The notes under the pieces were generated by a model. The model was not told the DNA's origin. It ran no database searches and saw only the letters and a list, made by a program, of their open reading frames with translations. From a bacterium (GTDB lineage Bacteria > Bacillota > Bacilli > Lactobacillales > Streptococcaceae), in assembly GCA_905221205.1 (NCBI GenBank), contig CAJNCG010000002.1, forward strand, positions 496,001 to 560,000: a stretch of 64,000 bases of DNA, in the 5' to 3' direction. Shown piece by piece: positions 1 through 8,081 of the stretch. Numbering within the stretch: the first letter of the stretch is position 1; each line of letters starts with the position of its first letter. The translations under genes were made by a program, and so were the position numbers.

Positions 1-620
1 GGGAAGCATAGAGAAAAGTAGAGAAGGGCAGCGCCTAAAAATGCTGGAATGTAGTTTCCGTTAAGAGCTGACCAAGACTTGGTCACAAACATCAAGTCCA
101 CTCCAGAGATGATAGCGACTGTTGAGGTGTTCTTGATGAGGTTGACGATTTGGTTGGTCAAAGGAGGGAGAATGATACGAAAGGCCTGAGGCAAGATAAT
201 CAAGCGCATAGCACTGATATAAGTAAAACCTTGCGACAAGGCGGCCTCCATCTGACCGCTAGGAATAGATTGAATCCCTGAACGAATAACCTCAGCGATA
301 TAGGCACCGTGATAGAGTCCCACGCAGAGAACAGCCGTCCAATAGATCGGAATCATGATGATATGGTCGCTGATAAGAGGTAGGCCATAAAAAACGATAA
401 CAAACTGCACCAAGAGAGGAGTGTTTTGGTAAAATTCTACAAAGATACGAGCCAAAATGCGCAAAATCGGACGTTTGCTTGTTGACATAGCTCCAAAGAA
501 GATGCCCAAGACCATGGCGAGGATAAAGGATCCAATCGCTAGGGCAAGGGTGAAGAGGAATCCATTGAAAAATTGTCCAAAATCCTGAAAATAGGCTGTC
601 CAAGATGATAAATCTGTCAT
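1..620 (-). CDS. Amino acid ABC transporter permease (3' end cut by window edge)
   Basis: Membrane subunit of a polar amino acid importer. The 206 visible residues begin at the ATG complementary to 618-620, preceded by AAGGAGG at a good distance, and run open to the window edge, so the C-terminus is missing. Several hydrophobic segments are visible (about residues 18-45 and 60-85). The EAA loop that contacts the ATPase starts near residue 125 (EAALSQG, then a LILPQA segment), which is diagnostic of HisMQ/GlnP-type permeases. It lies 12 nt after the binding-protein gene and is third in the operon ATPase, binding protein, permease. A second permease gene may follow outside the window. The substrate is inferred from family only; glutamine or another polar amino acid is likely. 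Confidence 0.9.
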   Translation of the reverse strand, partial: MTDLSSWTAYFQDFGQFFNGFLFTLALAIGSFILAMVLGIFFGAMSTSKRPILRILARIFVEFYQNTPLLVQFVIVFYGLPLISDHIIMIPIYWTAVLCVGLYHGAYIAEVIRSGIQSIPSGQMEAALSQGFTYISAMRLIILPQAFRIILPPLTNQIVNLIKNTSTVAIISGVDLMFVTKSWSALNGNYIPAFLGAALLYFSLCF

Positions 621-632
621 AGGGTATCCTCC

Positions 633-1427
633 TTAATCTGCGGTATGGCTAGATGGTTTGAGCTTGTAACGATCATAAAGTTTTTGCAAACTACCATCCT
701 TGCTCCATTTAGTGACCAAGTTATCAAGATAGTTGTTGAGCTCTGTATTTGATTTCTTGGTAACAATACCGTAGTCAGATGGCTTGAAACTATCATTTAG
801 CAGTTCTGTGCGTTTGCTGATATAGCCAGATAGAATCGAGCGGTCAACGGAAAAGGCATCGATACGATGGGCGTGAAGGGAAGTAATCAATTCTGGATAA
901 GAACCAAGTTCGACGAATTTAAAGGTTAGACCTTTCTTTTTACCCAATTCGGTAATCAGGCGTTGGGTGATGGAACCTTGGGCAACACCGATGGTTTTGC
1001 CGTTTAGGTCCTCAATGCTTTTGATTTTGGCAGATTTATTGACCAAAAAGCCAGAAGCGTCCGTGTAGTAGGGACTGGTAAAGTTGTAGAGTTTTTTGCG
1101 TTCGTCTGTGATGGTAAAGGTCGCTATATCCATGTCAACCTGTTCATTGTCTAGGAGTGGTCCACGAGTTTGCGCGGTAACAGGTACATAACGAACTTTG
1201 ACCTTAAGCTCATCAGCGACCATCTTGGCCAAGTCGGTTTCGATACCAGAATAGGTCCCTGTCTTGGGGTCCTTGTAACCAAAATTGGGAACGTCTTGTT
1301 TGACACCGACAACTAGCTCGCCTCTCTTTTGAATATCTGCGACACTAGTATCAGCCTGAACTGGTTGGGCAGCAGCAAGGCCGAAAAGGCTAATCAATAA
1401 TGCTGATAAAAAGAATTTCTTTTTCAT
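633..1427 (-). CDS. Amino acid ABC transporter substrate-binding protein
   Basis: Extracellular solute receptor of the SBP_bac_3 family, 264 residues. The start used is MKKKFF at 1427, behind TAAGGAGG. An upstream in-frame extension to 1529 would overlap the ATPase gene and has no ribosome site. A classic signal peptide (KKK, hydrophobic core, then AQPVQA) is followed by IQKRGELVVGVKQDVP, the typical N-terminus of the mature family. The signal region has no lipobox cysteine, so this protein is predicted to be secreted without a lipid anchor. That is unusual for a Gram-positive binding protein that is not fused to its permease. It is the middle gene of the operon, 10 nt after the ATPase gene. 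The exact ligand cannot be read from the sequence. Confidence 0.9.
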   Translation of the reverse strand: MKKKFFLSALLISLFGLAAAQPVQADTSVADIQKRGELVVGVKQDVPNFGYKDPKTGTYSGIETDLAKMVADELKVKVRYVPVTAQTRGPLLDNEQVDMDIATFTITDERKKLYNFTSPYYTDASGFLVNKSAKIKSIEDLNGKTIGVAQGSITQRLITELGKKKGLTFKFVELGSYPELITSLHAHRIDAFSVDRSILSGYISKRTELLNDSFKPSDYGIVTKKSNTELNNYLDNLVTKWSKDGSLQKLYDRYKLKPSSHTAD

Positions 1428-1437
1428 AGGCGCCTCC

Positions 1438-2196
1438 TTATTTGACTTTGTCACTTTCATGGTTGATAATTTTGCTGAGGAATTGTTGGGCACGTGGTTC
1501 GCTTGGATTGTCGAAAAAGTCATCGACATCGGTCGTATCTACCAAAACTTCCCCGTCAGCCATAAAGATGATGCGGTCCGCAACTTCACGGGCGAAGCCC
1601 ATTTCATGGGTAACGACAATCATATTCATACCCTCGTGGGCCAATTTTTGCATAACTGCTAGAACATCTCCGATAGTTTCAGGGTCAAGAGCAGACGTTG
1701 GTTCATCAAAGAGGAGGAGTTCAGGATGCATGGCGAGTCCGCGGGCGATGGCAATCCGTTGTTTTTGTCCACCAGAAAGCATGGCTGGATATGAATCTTT
1801 CTTGTCCCACATATTTACAAATTCCAGATATTTTTGGGCTGTTTTTTCAGCTTCTTTTTTATCAATCCCTAGAACTTTTATGGGCGCAAGTGTTACGTTT
1901 TCTAACACTGTTTTGTGAGGGTAGAGGTTGAAATGCTGGAAAACCATGCCGACTTCCTTGCGAAGCGGTACTAAATCTTTTTGGCTGGCCCCAGCAACCT
2001 GGTGACCATTGACTAGAAGACTTCCCTTGTCAACAGCCTCTAAACCATTGATGGTACGGATCAGAGTGGATTTCCCAGAACCAGATGGTCCGAGGAGAAC
2101 AACAACTTGTCCTTTTTCAAATTGGAGATTGATGTCGCGGAGTGCGTGGTAGTCTCCGTAATATTTTTCGACGTGTTCAAATTCTACTAAAGCCAT
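1438..2196 (-). CDS. Amino acid ABC transporter ATP-binding protein
   Basis: Cytoplasmic ATPase that drives the importer encoded with it; 252 residues, normal for GlnQ-type proteins. Walker A GPSGSGKST is at residues 36-44, the signature LSGGQKQR at 140-147, Walker B LLLFDE ends at D164-E165, and the switch histidine is H197 (VVTHEMG). The ATG at 2196 follows AAGGAGA in the minus-strand direction. It is the first gene of the operon and is read from a strong promoter at 2231-2259. It is divergent from recJ. Confidence 0.94.
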   Translation of the reverse strand: MALVEFEHVEKYYGDYHALRDINLQFEKGQVVVLLGPSGSGKSTLIRTINGLEAVDKGSLLVNGHQVAGASQKDLVPLRKEVGMVFQHFNLYPHKTVLENVTLAPIKVLGIDKKEAEKTAQKYLEFVNMWDKKDSYPAMLSGGQKQRIAIARGLAMHPELLLFDEPTSALDPETIGDVLAVMQKLAHEGMNMIVVTHEMGFAREVADRIIFMADGEVLVDTTDVDDFFDNPSEPRAQQFLSKIINHESDKVK

Positions 2197-2230
2197 AAGG
2201 AATCTCCTTTGTGTTAGATTTTATAACATG

Positions 2231-2259
2231 ATTCTACACCAAAAGAATTGCCTTGTCAA
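2231..2259 (-). promoter_or_regulatory. Promoter of the amino acid ABC operon
   Basis: On the minus strand there is a perfect -35 TTGACA (2259-2254), a 17-bp spacer and -10 TAGAAT (2236-2231), with TGTG just before the -10 giving an extended -10. It lies about 35 nt upstream of the ATPase start codon. This is one of the best vegetative promoters in the window. Confidence 0.8.
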
Positions 2260-2372
2260 ATCATATCTGAAAAAATTCACTAAAATTTTATAAAAAAGCA
2301 ATCTGGATAGAGAAAACGTCTAAATCATGTTATAATGAAGCAATAGAATTCTTAGAAAGAGTGGATGTCTTT

Positions 2373-4595
2373 TTGATAACACCTACTTATGAATGGCAGT
2401 TTGCCCCGCAGGTTGAAGATGCGGATTTTACAAAGATAGCCAAGAAGGCTGGACTGGGTCCTGAGGTGGCTCGCTTATTATTAGAGAGAGGGATTCAGGA
2501 TGAAGAGAGCTTGAAGAAGTTTTTAGAACCTTCCTTGGAGGACTTGCATGATCCTTATCTACTTCATGATATGGACAAGGCAGTGGCTCGTATTCGTCAG
2601 GCCATTGAAGAAGGAGAAAATATTCTCGTTTATGGAGACTATGATGCGGATGGCATGACTTCGGCTTCAATTGTGAAGGAAAGTTTGGAACAGCTTGGCG
2701 CCGAATGCCGTGTTTACCTACCCAATCGTTTTACAGATGGCTATGGTCCCAATGCCAGTGTCTATAAATACTTTATCGAGCAAGAGGGAATTTCCTTGAT
2801 TGTGGCAGTGGATAATGGAGTTGCTGGTCACGAGGCCATCGAATTGGCCCAGTCTATGGGAGTAGATGTCATTGTGACTGACCACCATTCCATGCCTGAA
2901 ACCTTGCCAGATGCCTATGCCATCGTTCATCCTGAGCATCCAGATGCGGACTATCCTTTCAAATATTTGGCTGGTTGCGGAGTGGCATTCAAGCTGGCTT
3001 GTGCTCTTTTAGAGGAAGTCCAAGTGGAACTGCTTGACTTGGTCGCTATCGGAACTATTGCAGATATGGTGAGTCTGACGGATGAAAATCGTATCTTGGT
3101 TCAATATGGTCTGGAAATGTTGGGGCACACTCAGCGCATTGGTCTACAAGAAATGCTGGACATGGCTGGGATTGCTGCCAATGAGGTGACAGAAGAAACG
3201 ATTGGTTTTCAGATTGCTCCTCGTTTAAATGCCTTGGGGCGCTTGGACGATCCCAATCCCGCCATTGATTTGCTGACTGGATTTGATGATGAAGAAGCGC
3301 ACGAGATTGCCCTCATGATTCATCAGAAAAACGAAGAGCGTAAGGAAATTGTCCAGTCTATTTATGAAGAAGCCAAGACCATGGTGGATCCTGAGAAGAA
3401 GGTCCAGGTTTTGGCTAAGGAAGGTTGGAATCCTGGGGTTCTAGGAATCGTAGCTGGTCGTTTGTTGGAAGAACTAGGGCAGACAGTCATCGTTCTTAAT
3501 ATAGAAGACGGTCGTGCCAAAGGTAGTGCTCGTAGTGTGGAAGCGGTGGATATTTTTGAAGCCCTGGATCCCCATCGAGACCTCTTCATCGCCTTTGGAG
3601 GCCATGCTGGCGCAGCAGGAATGACGCTGGAAGTTGAGAAACTTTCAGATTTGTCTCAGGTCTTGGAAGATTATGTCCGTGAAAAAGGTGCAGATGCTAG
3701 TGGTAAAAATAAGTTAAACTTAGATGAAGAACTGGATTTGGAGACTTTGAGTCTTGAAACGGTCAAGAACTTTGAACGCTTGGCACCTTTTGGGATGGAT
3801 AATCAGAAACCTGTCTTTTATATTAAGGATTTTCAGGTTGAAAGTGCTCGTACCATGGGGGCAGGCAATGCCCATCTCAAACTGAAAATCTCTAAGGGTG
3901 AAGCGAGTTTTGAGGTGGTGGCCTTCGGTCAAGGCAGATGGGCAACAGAATTTGCTCAAACCAAGAATCTTGAGTTGGCAGTCAAATTGTCTGTCAACCA
4001 ATGGAATGGCCAAACTGCTCTCCAGTTGATGATGGTGGATGCGCGTGTGGAGGGTGTTCAGCTCTTTAACATTCGTGGAAAGAATGCCACCTTGCCAGAG
4101 GGAGTTCCAGTCTTGGATTTTGCTGGAGAAGTGCCAGATTTAGCGACTAGTGACGCGGTTGTCGTAAAAACCATTCCTGAGGATATTACCCTGCTGAAAA
4201 CTATTTTTCAGGAACAGCATTTCTCTGCTGTTTATTTCAAAAATGACATTGATAAGGCCTATTATCTGACAGGTTATGGGACTAGAGAACAGTTTGCCAA
4301 ATTGTACAAGACCATTTACCAGTTCCCAGAGTTTGATATTCGTTACAAGCTCAAGGATTTGGCTGCATATCTCAATATTCAAAAAATCTTGCTGGTCAAG
4401 ATGATTCAAGTGTTTGAAGAATTAGGCTTTGTGACAATCAAAGATGGTGTTATGACAGTCAATAAAGAAGCGCCAAAGAGGGAGATAGGAGAAAGTCAGA
4501 TTTACCAAAATCTCAAACAAACCGTTAAAGACCAAGAAATGATGGCACTGGGTACCGTGCAAGAAATTTATGACTTTTTGATGAAAAAAGAATAG
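2373..4595 (+). CDS. recJ: Single-stranded-DNA-specific 5'-3' exonuclease RecJ
   Basis: Cytoplasmic DHH-family exonuclease acting in recombination and repair, about 740 residues, the length expected for streptococci. Motifs: DYDADG (residues 89-94), DNG (147-149), DHH (170-172) and GGHAGAAG of the DHHA1 domain near 409, followed by an OB-fold and a C-terminal Firmicute extension. The start is ambiguous. A GTG at 2361 is in frame but has no room for a ribosome site. The TTG at 2373 (protein starting MITPTYEWQF) matches my memory of the pneumococcal protein and has AAAGAG upstream. A TATAAT with extended TG at 2331-2336 probably drives it, divergent from the ABC operon. Confidence 0.93.
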   Translation: MITPTYEWQFAPQVEDADFTKIAKKAGLGPEVARLLLERGIQDEESLKKFLEPSLEDLHDPYLLHDMDKAVARIRQAIEEGENILVYGDYDADGMTSASIVKESLEQLGAECRVYLPNRFTDGYGPNASVYKYFIEQEGISLIVAVDNGVAGHEAIELAQSMGVDVIVTDHHSMPETLPDAYAIVHPEHPDADYPFKYLAGCGVAFKLACALLEEVQVELLDLVAIGTIADMVSLTDENRILVQYGLEMLGHTQRIGLQEMLDMAGIAANEVTEETIGFQIAPRLNALGRLDDPNPAIDLLTGFDDEEAHEIALMIHQKNEERKEIVQSIYEEAKTMVDPEKKVQVLAKEGWNPGVLGIVAGRLLEELGQTVIVLNIEDGRAKGSARSVEAVDIFEALDPHRDLFIAFGGHAGAAGMTLEVEKLSDLSQVLEDYVREKGADASGKNKLNLDEELDLETLSLETVKNFERLAPFGMDNQKPVFYIKDFQVESARTMGAGNAHLKLKISKGEASFEVVAFGQGRWATEFAQTKNLELAVKLSVNQWNGQTALQLMMVDARVEGVQLFNIRGKNATLPEGVPVLDFAGEVPDLATSDAVVVKTIPEDITLLKTIFQEQHFSAVYFKNDIDKAYYLTGYGTREQFAKLYKTIYQFPEFDIRYKLKDLAAYLNIQKILLVKMIQVFEELGFVTIKDGVMTVNKEAPKREIGESQIYQNLKQTVKDQEMMALGTVQEIYDFLMKKE

Positions 4596-4602
4596 ACGTA
4601 GG

Positions 4603-4629
4603 AAAGAGTTGGGTAACCAGCTCTTTTTT
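4603..4629 (+). terminator. recJ terminator
   Basis: Ten-base-pair stem AAAGAGTTGG / CCAGCTCTTT with a GTAA loop and one G-U pair, running into six T. It sits just after the recJ stop codon. Confidence 0.8.
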
Positions 4630-4646
4630 GAAAACAAATCTTCATT

Positions 4647-4674
4647 TTGAAAATCATCAAAAAAATGGTATAAT
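4647..4674 (+). promoter_or_regulatory. rnjB promoter and structured leader
   Basis: TTGAAA (4647-4652), a 16-bp spacer and TATAAT (4669-4674). The roughly 85-nt leader that follows can form two small hairpins, CTAAAAG/CTTTTAG (4692-4713) and GGGT/ACCC (4721-4733), before the ribosome site CGGAGG. The promoter is well supported. A regulatory role for the hairpins is only a possibility. Confidence 0.6.
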
Positions 4675-4767
4675 GGTAGGAAAAGATTCGGCTAAAAGTA
4701 ATAGTGCTTTTAGAATAAGAGGGTAAGCAACCCTATAATCAAGATAAATTAAGCTTTCGGAGGAAAA

Positions 4768-6429
4768 ATGAGTAATATCAGTTTAACAACACTTGGTGGT
4801 GTACGTGAAAATGGGAAAAATATGTATATCGCTGAAATCGACGGGTCTATTTTCGTTTTGGACGCAGGTCTGAAATACCCTGAAAATGAACAACTAGGGG
4901 TGGATGTCGTTATTCCAAACATGGACTACCTTTTTGAAAATAGCGACCGTATTGCTGGGGTTTTCTTGACCCACGGACATGCGGATGCCATTGGTGCTTT
5001 GCCTTATCTCTTGGCTGAAGCCAAGGTACCTGTATTTGGGTCTGAGTTGACCATTGAGTTGGCAAAACTCTTTGTCAAAGGAAATGATACGGTTAAGAAA
5101 TTCAATGATTTCCATGTCATTGATGAGAATACGGAGATTGATTTTGGAGGGACTGTAGTTTCCTTCTTCCGTACGACCCACTCTATCCCAGAGAGTCTGG
5201 GTGTTGTCTTGAAGACGGCTGAAGGTAGCATCGTTTATACAGGGGACTTCAAATTTGACCAGACAGCTAGTGAATCTTATGCGACAGACTTCGCTCGTTT
5301 GGCAGAAATCGGTCGTGACGGAGTTCTAGCTCTGCTCAGTGATTCAGCCAATGCGGACAGTAATATCCAAGTGGCTAGCGAAAGTGAAGTTGGGGACGAG
5401 ATCACTCAAACCATTTCGGACTGGGATGGTCGTATCATCGTTGCGGCGGTAGCCAGCAACCTCTCTCGTATCCAGCAGGTGTTTGATGCTGCGGATGCAA
5501 CAGGTCGTCGTGTGGTCTTGACAGGATTTGATATTGAAAATATCGTCCGCACTGCTATTCGCCTTAAGAAATTATCTCTAGCTAACGAAAGTCTTTTGAT
5601 TAAGCCAAAAGATATGTCTCGTTTTGAGGACCATGAGTTGATTATTCTTGAGACAGGCCGTATGGGTGAGCCAATCAACGGTCTTCGCAAGATGTCAATT
5701 GGTCGCCACCGTTATGTAGAAATCAAGGACGGTGACCTAGTTTATATCGTAACCACTCCATCTATCGCCAAAGAAGCAGTCATGGCGCGTGTGGAAAACA
5801 TGATTTACCAAGCTGGCGGGGTTGTCAAATTGATTACCCAAAGCTTGCGTGTGTCAGGACATGGAAATGCGCGTGACTTGCAGTTGATGATTAATCTCTT
5901 GCAACCTAAGTATCTCTTCCCAATTCAAGGGGAATACCGTGAGTTGGATGCCCATGCTAAGGCTGCTATGGCAGTTGGGATGCTGCCAGAACGCATTTTC
6001 ATCCCTAAAAAGGGAACCAGCATGGCATATGAGAATGGAGATTTCGTCCCAGCTGGCGCGGTTTCGGCGGGCGATGTCTTGATTGATGGAAATGCTATCG
6101 GTGATGTTGGTAATGTGGTTCTTCGTGACCGTAAGGTCTTGTCAGAGGATGGTATTTTCATCGTAGCAATCACAGTCAACCGTCGTGAGAAGAAAATTGT
6201 GGCCAAGGCTCGTGTTCACACGCGTGGATTTGTTTATCTCAAGAAGAGCCGCGATATTCTCCGTGAAAGTTCAGAATTGATTAACCAAACGGTAGAAGAC
6301 TATCTTCAAGGAGATGACTTTGACTGGGCAGATCTCAAAGGGAAGGTTCGTGATAGTCTGACCAAGTACCTCTTTGATCAAACCAAGCGTCGTCCAGCTA
6401 TTTTACCAGTAGTCATGGAAGCAAAATAA
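4768..6429 (+). CDS. rnjB: Ribonuclease J2
   Basis: Beta-lactamase/beta-CASP family ribonuclease of 553 residues that acts in mRNA decay and rRNA processing, normally in a complex with RNase J1. The metallo-hydrolase motif reads HGHADA (residues 69-74) where catalytically strong RNase J1 proteins have HxHxDH: the last histidine is alanine. That degenerate site is typical of streptococcal J2 paralogues and is why J2 was chosen over J1. GDFKFD, the beta-CASP region and the C-terminal domain are all present. The start codon follows TTTCGGAGG. It is a single gene between the recJ terminator and a weak terminator at 6450. The partner J1 gene is not in this window. Confidence 0.88.
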   Translation: MSNISLTTLGGVRENGKNMYIAEIDGSIFVLDAGLKYPENEQLGVDVVIPNMDYLFENSDRIAGVFLTHGHADAIGALPYLLAEAKVPVFGSELTIELAKLFVKGNDTVKKFNDFHVIDENTEIDFGGTVVSFFRTTHSIPESLGVVLKTAEGSIVYTGDFKFDQTASESYATDFARLAEIGRDGVLALLSDSANADSNIQVASESEVGDEITQTISDWDGRIIVAAVASNLSRIQQVFDAADATGRRVVLTGFDIENIVRTAIRLKKLSLANESLLIKPKDMSRFEDHELIILETGRMGEPINGLRKMSIGRHRYVEIKDGDLVYIVTTPSIAKEAVMARVENMIYQAGGVVKLITQSLRVSGHGNARDLQLMINLLQPKYLFPIQGEYRELDAHAKAAMAVGMLPERIFIPKKGTSMAYENGDFVPAGAVSAGDVLIDGNAIGDVGNVVLRDRKVLSEDGIFIVAITVNRREKKIVAKARVHTRGFVYLKKSRDILRESSELINQTVEDYLQGDDFDWADLKGKVRDSLTKYLFDQTKRRPAILPVVMEAK

Positions 6430-6449
6430 TTGTTGAAATAAATAGAGAG

Positions 6450-6470
6450 AAAGTCGAATTTCGGCTTTTT
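6450..6470 (+). terminator. rnjB terminator (modest)
   Basis: Stem AAAGTCGA / TCGGCTTT with a three-base loop, one G-U pair and five T. It lies between the rnjB stop and the estA start. Read-through into estA is likely. Confidence 0.55.
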
Positions 6471-6496
6471 CTTATAGAAAAATAGAGGAAAAAATT

Positions 6497-7276
6497 ATGG
6501 CAGTAATGAAAATCGAGTACTACTCACAGGTATTGGATATGGAGTGGGGAGTGAATGTTCTCTATCCTGACGCTAATCGAGTGGAAAATCCAGAGTGTAA
6601 AGATATTCCCGTCTTGTACCTCTTGCATGGGATGTCCGGCAATCATAATAGTTGGCTCAAGCGGACCAATGTAGAACGCTTGCTTCGAGGAACTAATCTC
6701 ATCGTTATTATGCCCAATACCAGCAATGGTTGGTATACCGATACCCAGTATGGTTTTGACTATTACACAGCTCTAGCAGAGGAATTACCACAGGTTTTGA
6801 AACGCTTCTTCCCTTATATGACTAGCAAGCGTGAAAAGACCTTTATCGCTGGTCTCTCTATGGGAGGTTATGGCTGCTTCAAACTGGCTCTTGCAACAAA
6901 TCGTTTTTCTCACGCGGCTAGTTTTTCAGGTGCCCTTAGTTTTCAAGATTTTTCTCCTGAGAGCCAAGATTTGGGAACACCAGCATACTGGAGAGGTGTT
7001 TTTGGGGAGATTAAAGACTGGACAACTAGTCCCTATTCCCTAGAAAGTCTGGCTAAAAAATCGGATAAAAAGACCAAGCTTTGGGCTTGGTGTGGCGAGC
7101 AGGATTTCTTGTACGAAGCCAATAATCTAGCAGTGAATAATCTCAAACAATTAGGTTTTGATGTGATCTATAGCCATAGCGCTGGAACTCACGAGTGGTA
7201 CTACTGGGAAAAACAATTGGAACGATTCTTAGCAACTCTTCCAATCGAATTCAAATTAGAGGAGAGATTGTCATAA
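6497..7276 (+). CDS. estA: Tributyrin-type serine esterase EstA
   Basis: Alpha/beta-hydrolase of the esterase D / tributyrin esterase group, 259 residues, predicted to hydrolyse short-chain acyl esters. The nucleophile is Ser121 in GLSMGG, the oxyanion region is LLHGMSG (about 42-48), and the catalytic histidine is probably His232 (GTHEWYYW near the C-terminus). There is no signal peptide, so it is cytoplasmic or released non-classically. The first ATG is preceded by AGAGGAAA; a second ATG three codons later is possible. The homologue in pneumococcus is known to contribute to deacetylation of host sialic acids; that is family knowledge, not read here. Confidence 0.88.
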   Translation: MAVMKIEYYSQVLDMEWGVNVLYPDANRVENPECKDIPVLYLLHGMSGNHNSWLKRTNVERLLRGTNLIVIMPNTSNGWYTDTQYGFDYYTALAEELPQVLKRFFPYMTSKREKTFIAGLSMGGYGCFKLALATNRFSHAASFSGALSFQDFSPESQDLGTPAYWRGVFGEIKDWTTSPYSLESLAKKSDKKTKLWAWCGEQDFLYEANNLAVNNLKQLGFDVIYSHSAGTHEWYYWEKQLERFLATLPIEFKLEERLS

Positions 7277-7338
7277 TTTAGTTTTCTTTCAGCTTGTTTT
7301 AGTAAAATAGTCTTTATTTGCTAGAAAGGTGGAGGGAC

Positions 7339-8040
7339 ATGCGCTGGATTTTTCGTTTGATAGGGGCTTTCTTTTCTTTTATTTGGCGTTTGTTTTGGCG
7401 CCTGGTTTGGATTGTTTTGCTTTTATGCACACTTGCTTTCGGAATTCTCTGGTATCTGAACGGGGATTTTCAAGGAGCACTAAAGCAAGCAGAGCGGTCA
7501 GTCAAGATTGGTCAACAAAGTATCGACCAATGGGAAAAAACAGGGCAACTGCCTAAGTTGAATCAGACAGATAGCCACCAACACTCTGAAGGAAGGTGGC
7601 CTCAGGCTTCTGCTCGTATTTACTTGGATCCGCAGATGGATTCACGCTTTCAAGAGGCTTATTTAGAAGCTATCCAGAATTGGAATCAAACTGGTGCTTT
7701 TAACTTTAAACTTGTGACTGAGTCCAGCAAGGCAGATATTTTGGCTACTGAGATGAACGACGGAAACACTCCTGTAGCAGGAGAGGCGGAAAGTCAGACC
7801 AATCTTCTGACGGGGCAATTCTTGTCTGTAACGGTTCGTCTGAATCATTATTATCTTTCCAATCCAGACTATGGCTATTCCTATGAGCGCATTGTCCATA
7901 CGGCAGAACATGAGTTGGGGCATGCGATTGGATTGAACCATACAGATGAGAAGTCTGTCATGCAACCTGCAGGTTCCTTTTATGGTATTCAGGAAGAGGA
8001 TGTTGCAAACCTTCGAAAATTATATGAGACCAATGAGTAG
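7339..8040 (+). CDS. Membrane-anchored matrixin-like zinc metalloprotease
   Basis: Predicted extracellular protease of 233 residues, held by an N-terminal membrane segment (about residues 5-38, rich in Trp, Phe and Leu, with Arg at the inner side). The catalytic zinc site [11 protein letters not shown] (191-201) is the complete HExxHxxGxxH motif, followed by a Met-turn (SVMQP). This places it in the metzincin/matrixin group. The start used is the ATG at 7339 behind AAGGTGGAGG; an in-frame TTG at 7318 has no ribosome site. It is conserved in this position in pneumococcus. Its substrate is unknown. Its stop codon lies inside the stem of a terminator. Confidence 0.83.
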   Translation: MRWIFRLIGAFFSFIWRLFWRLVWIVLLLCTLAFGILWYLNGDFQGALKQAERSVKIGQQSIDQWEKTGQLPKLNQTDSHQHSEGRWPQASARIYLDPQMDSRFQEAYLEAIQNWNQTGAFNFKLVTESSKADILATEMNDGNTPVAGEAESQTNLLTGQFLSVTVRLNHYYLSNPDYGYSYERIVHTAEHELGHAIGLNHTDEKSVMQPAGSFYGIQEEDVANLRKLYETNE

Positions 8041-8064
8041 GGGACTATCTTTCCCTACTTTTTT
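8036..8064 (+). terminator. Terminator overlapping the matrixin stop codon
   Basis: Stem AGTAGGG (8036-8042) / CCCTACT (8053-8059) and a run of six T. The TAG stop of the matrixin gene forms part of the stem. Confidence 0.75.
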
Positions 8065-8081
8065 GCTATAATGGAACTATG
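8061..8081 (+). promoter_or_regulatory. Extended -10 promoter, possibly giving a leaderless uvrC mRNA
   Basis: TTTTGC followed by TATAAT (8067-8072). The uvrC ATG (8079-8081) starts only six bases after the -10 box, about where transcription should begin, and no Shine-Dalgarno sequence fits between them. There is no clear -35, but a TGn extension is present. Confidence 0.55.

Noticed and set aside
1442..1918. 158-codon plus-strand frame antisense to the ABC ATPase gene
   Set aside because: The ATPase on the other strand has all ABC motifs; this frame has no ribosome site and no recognisable domain.
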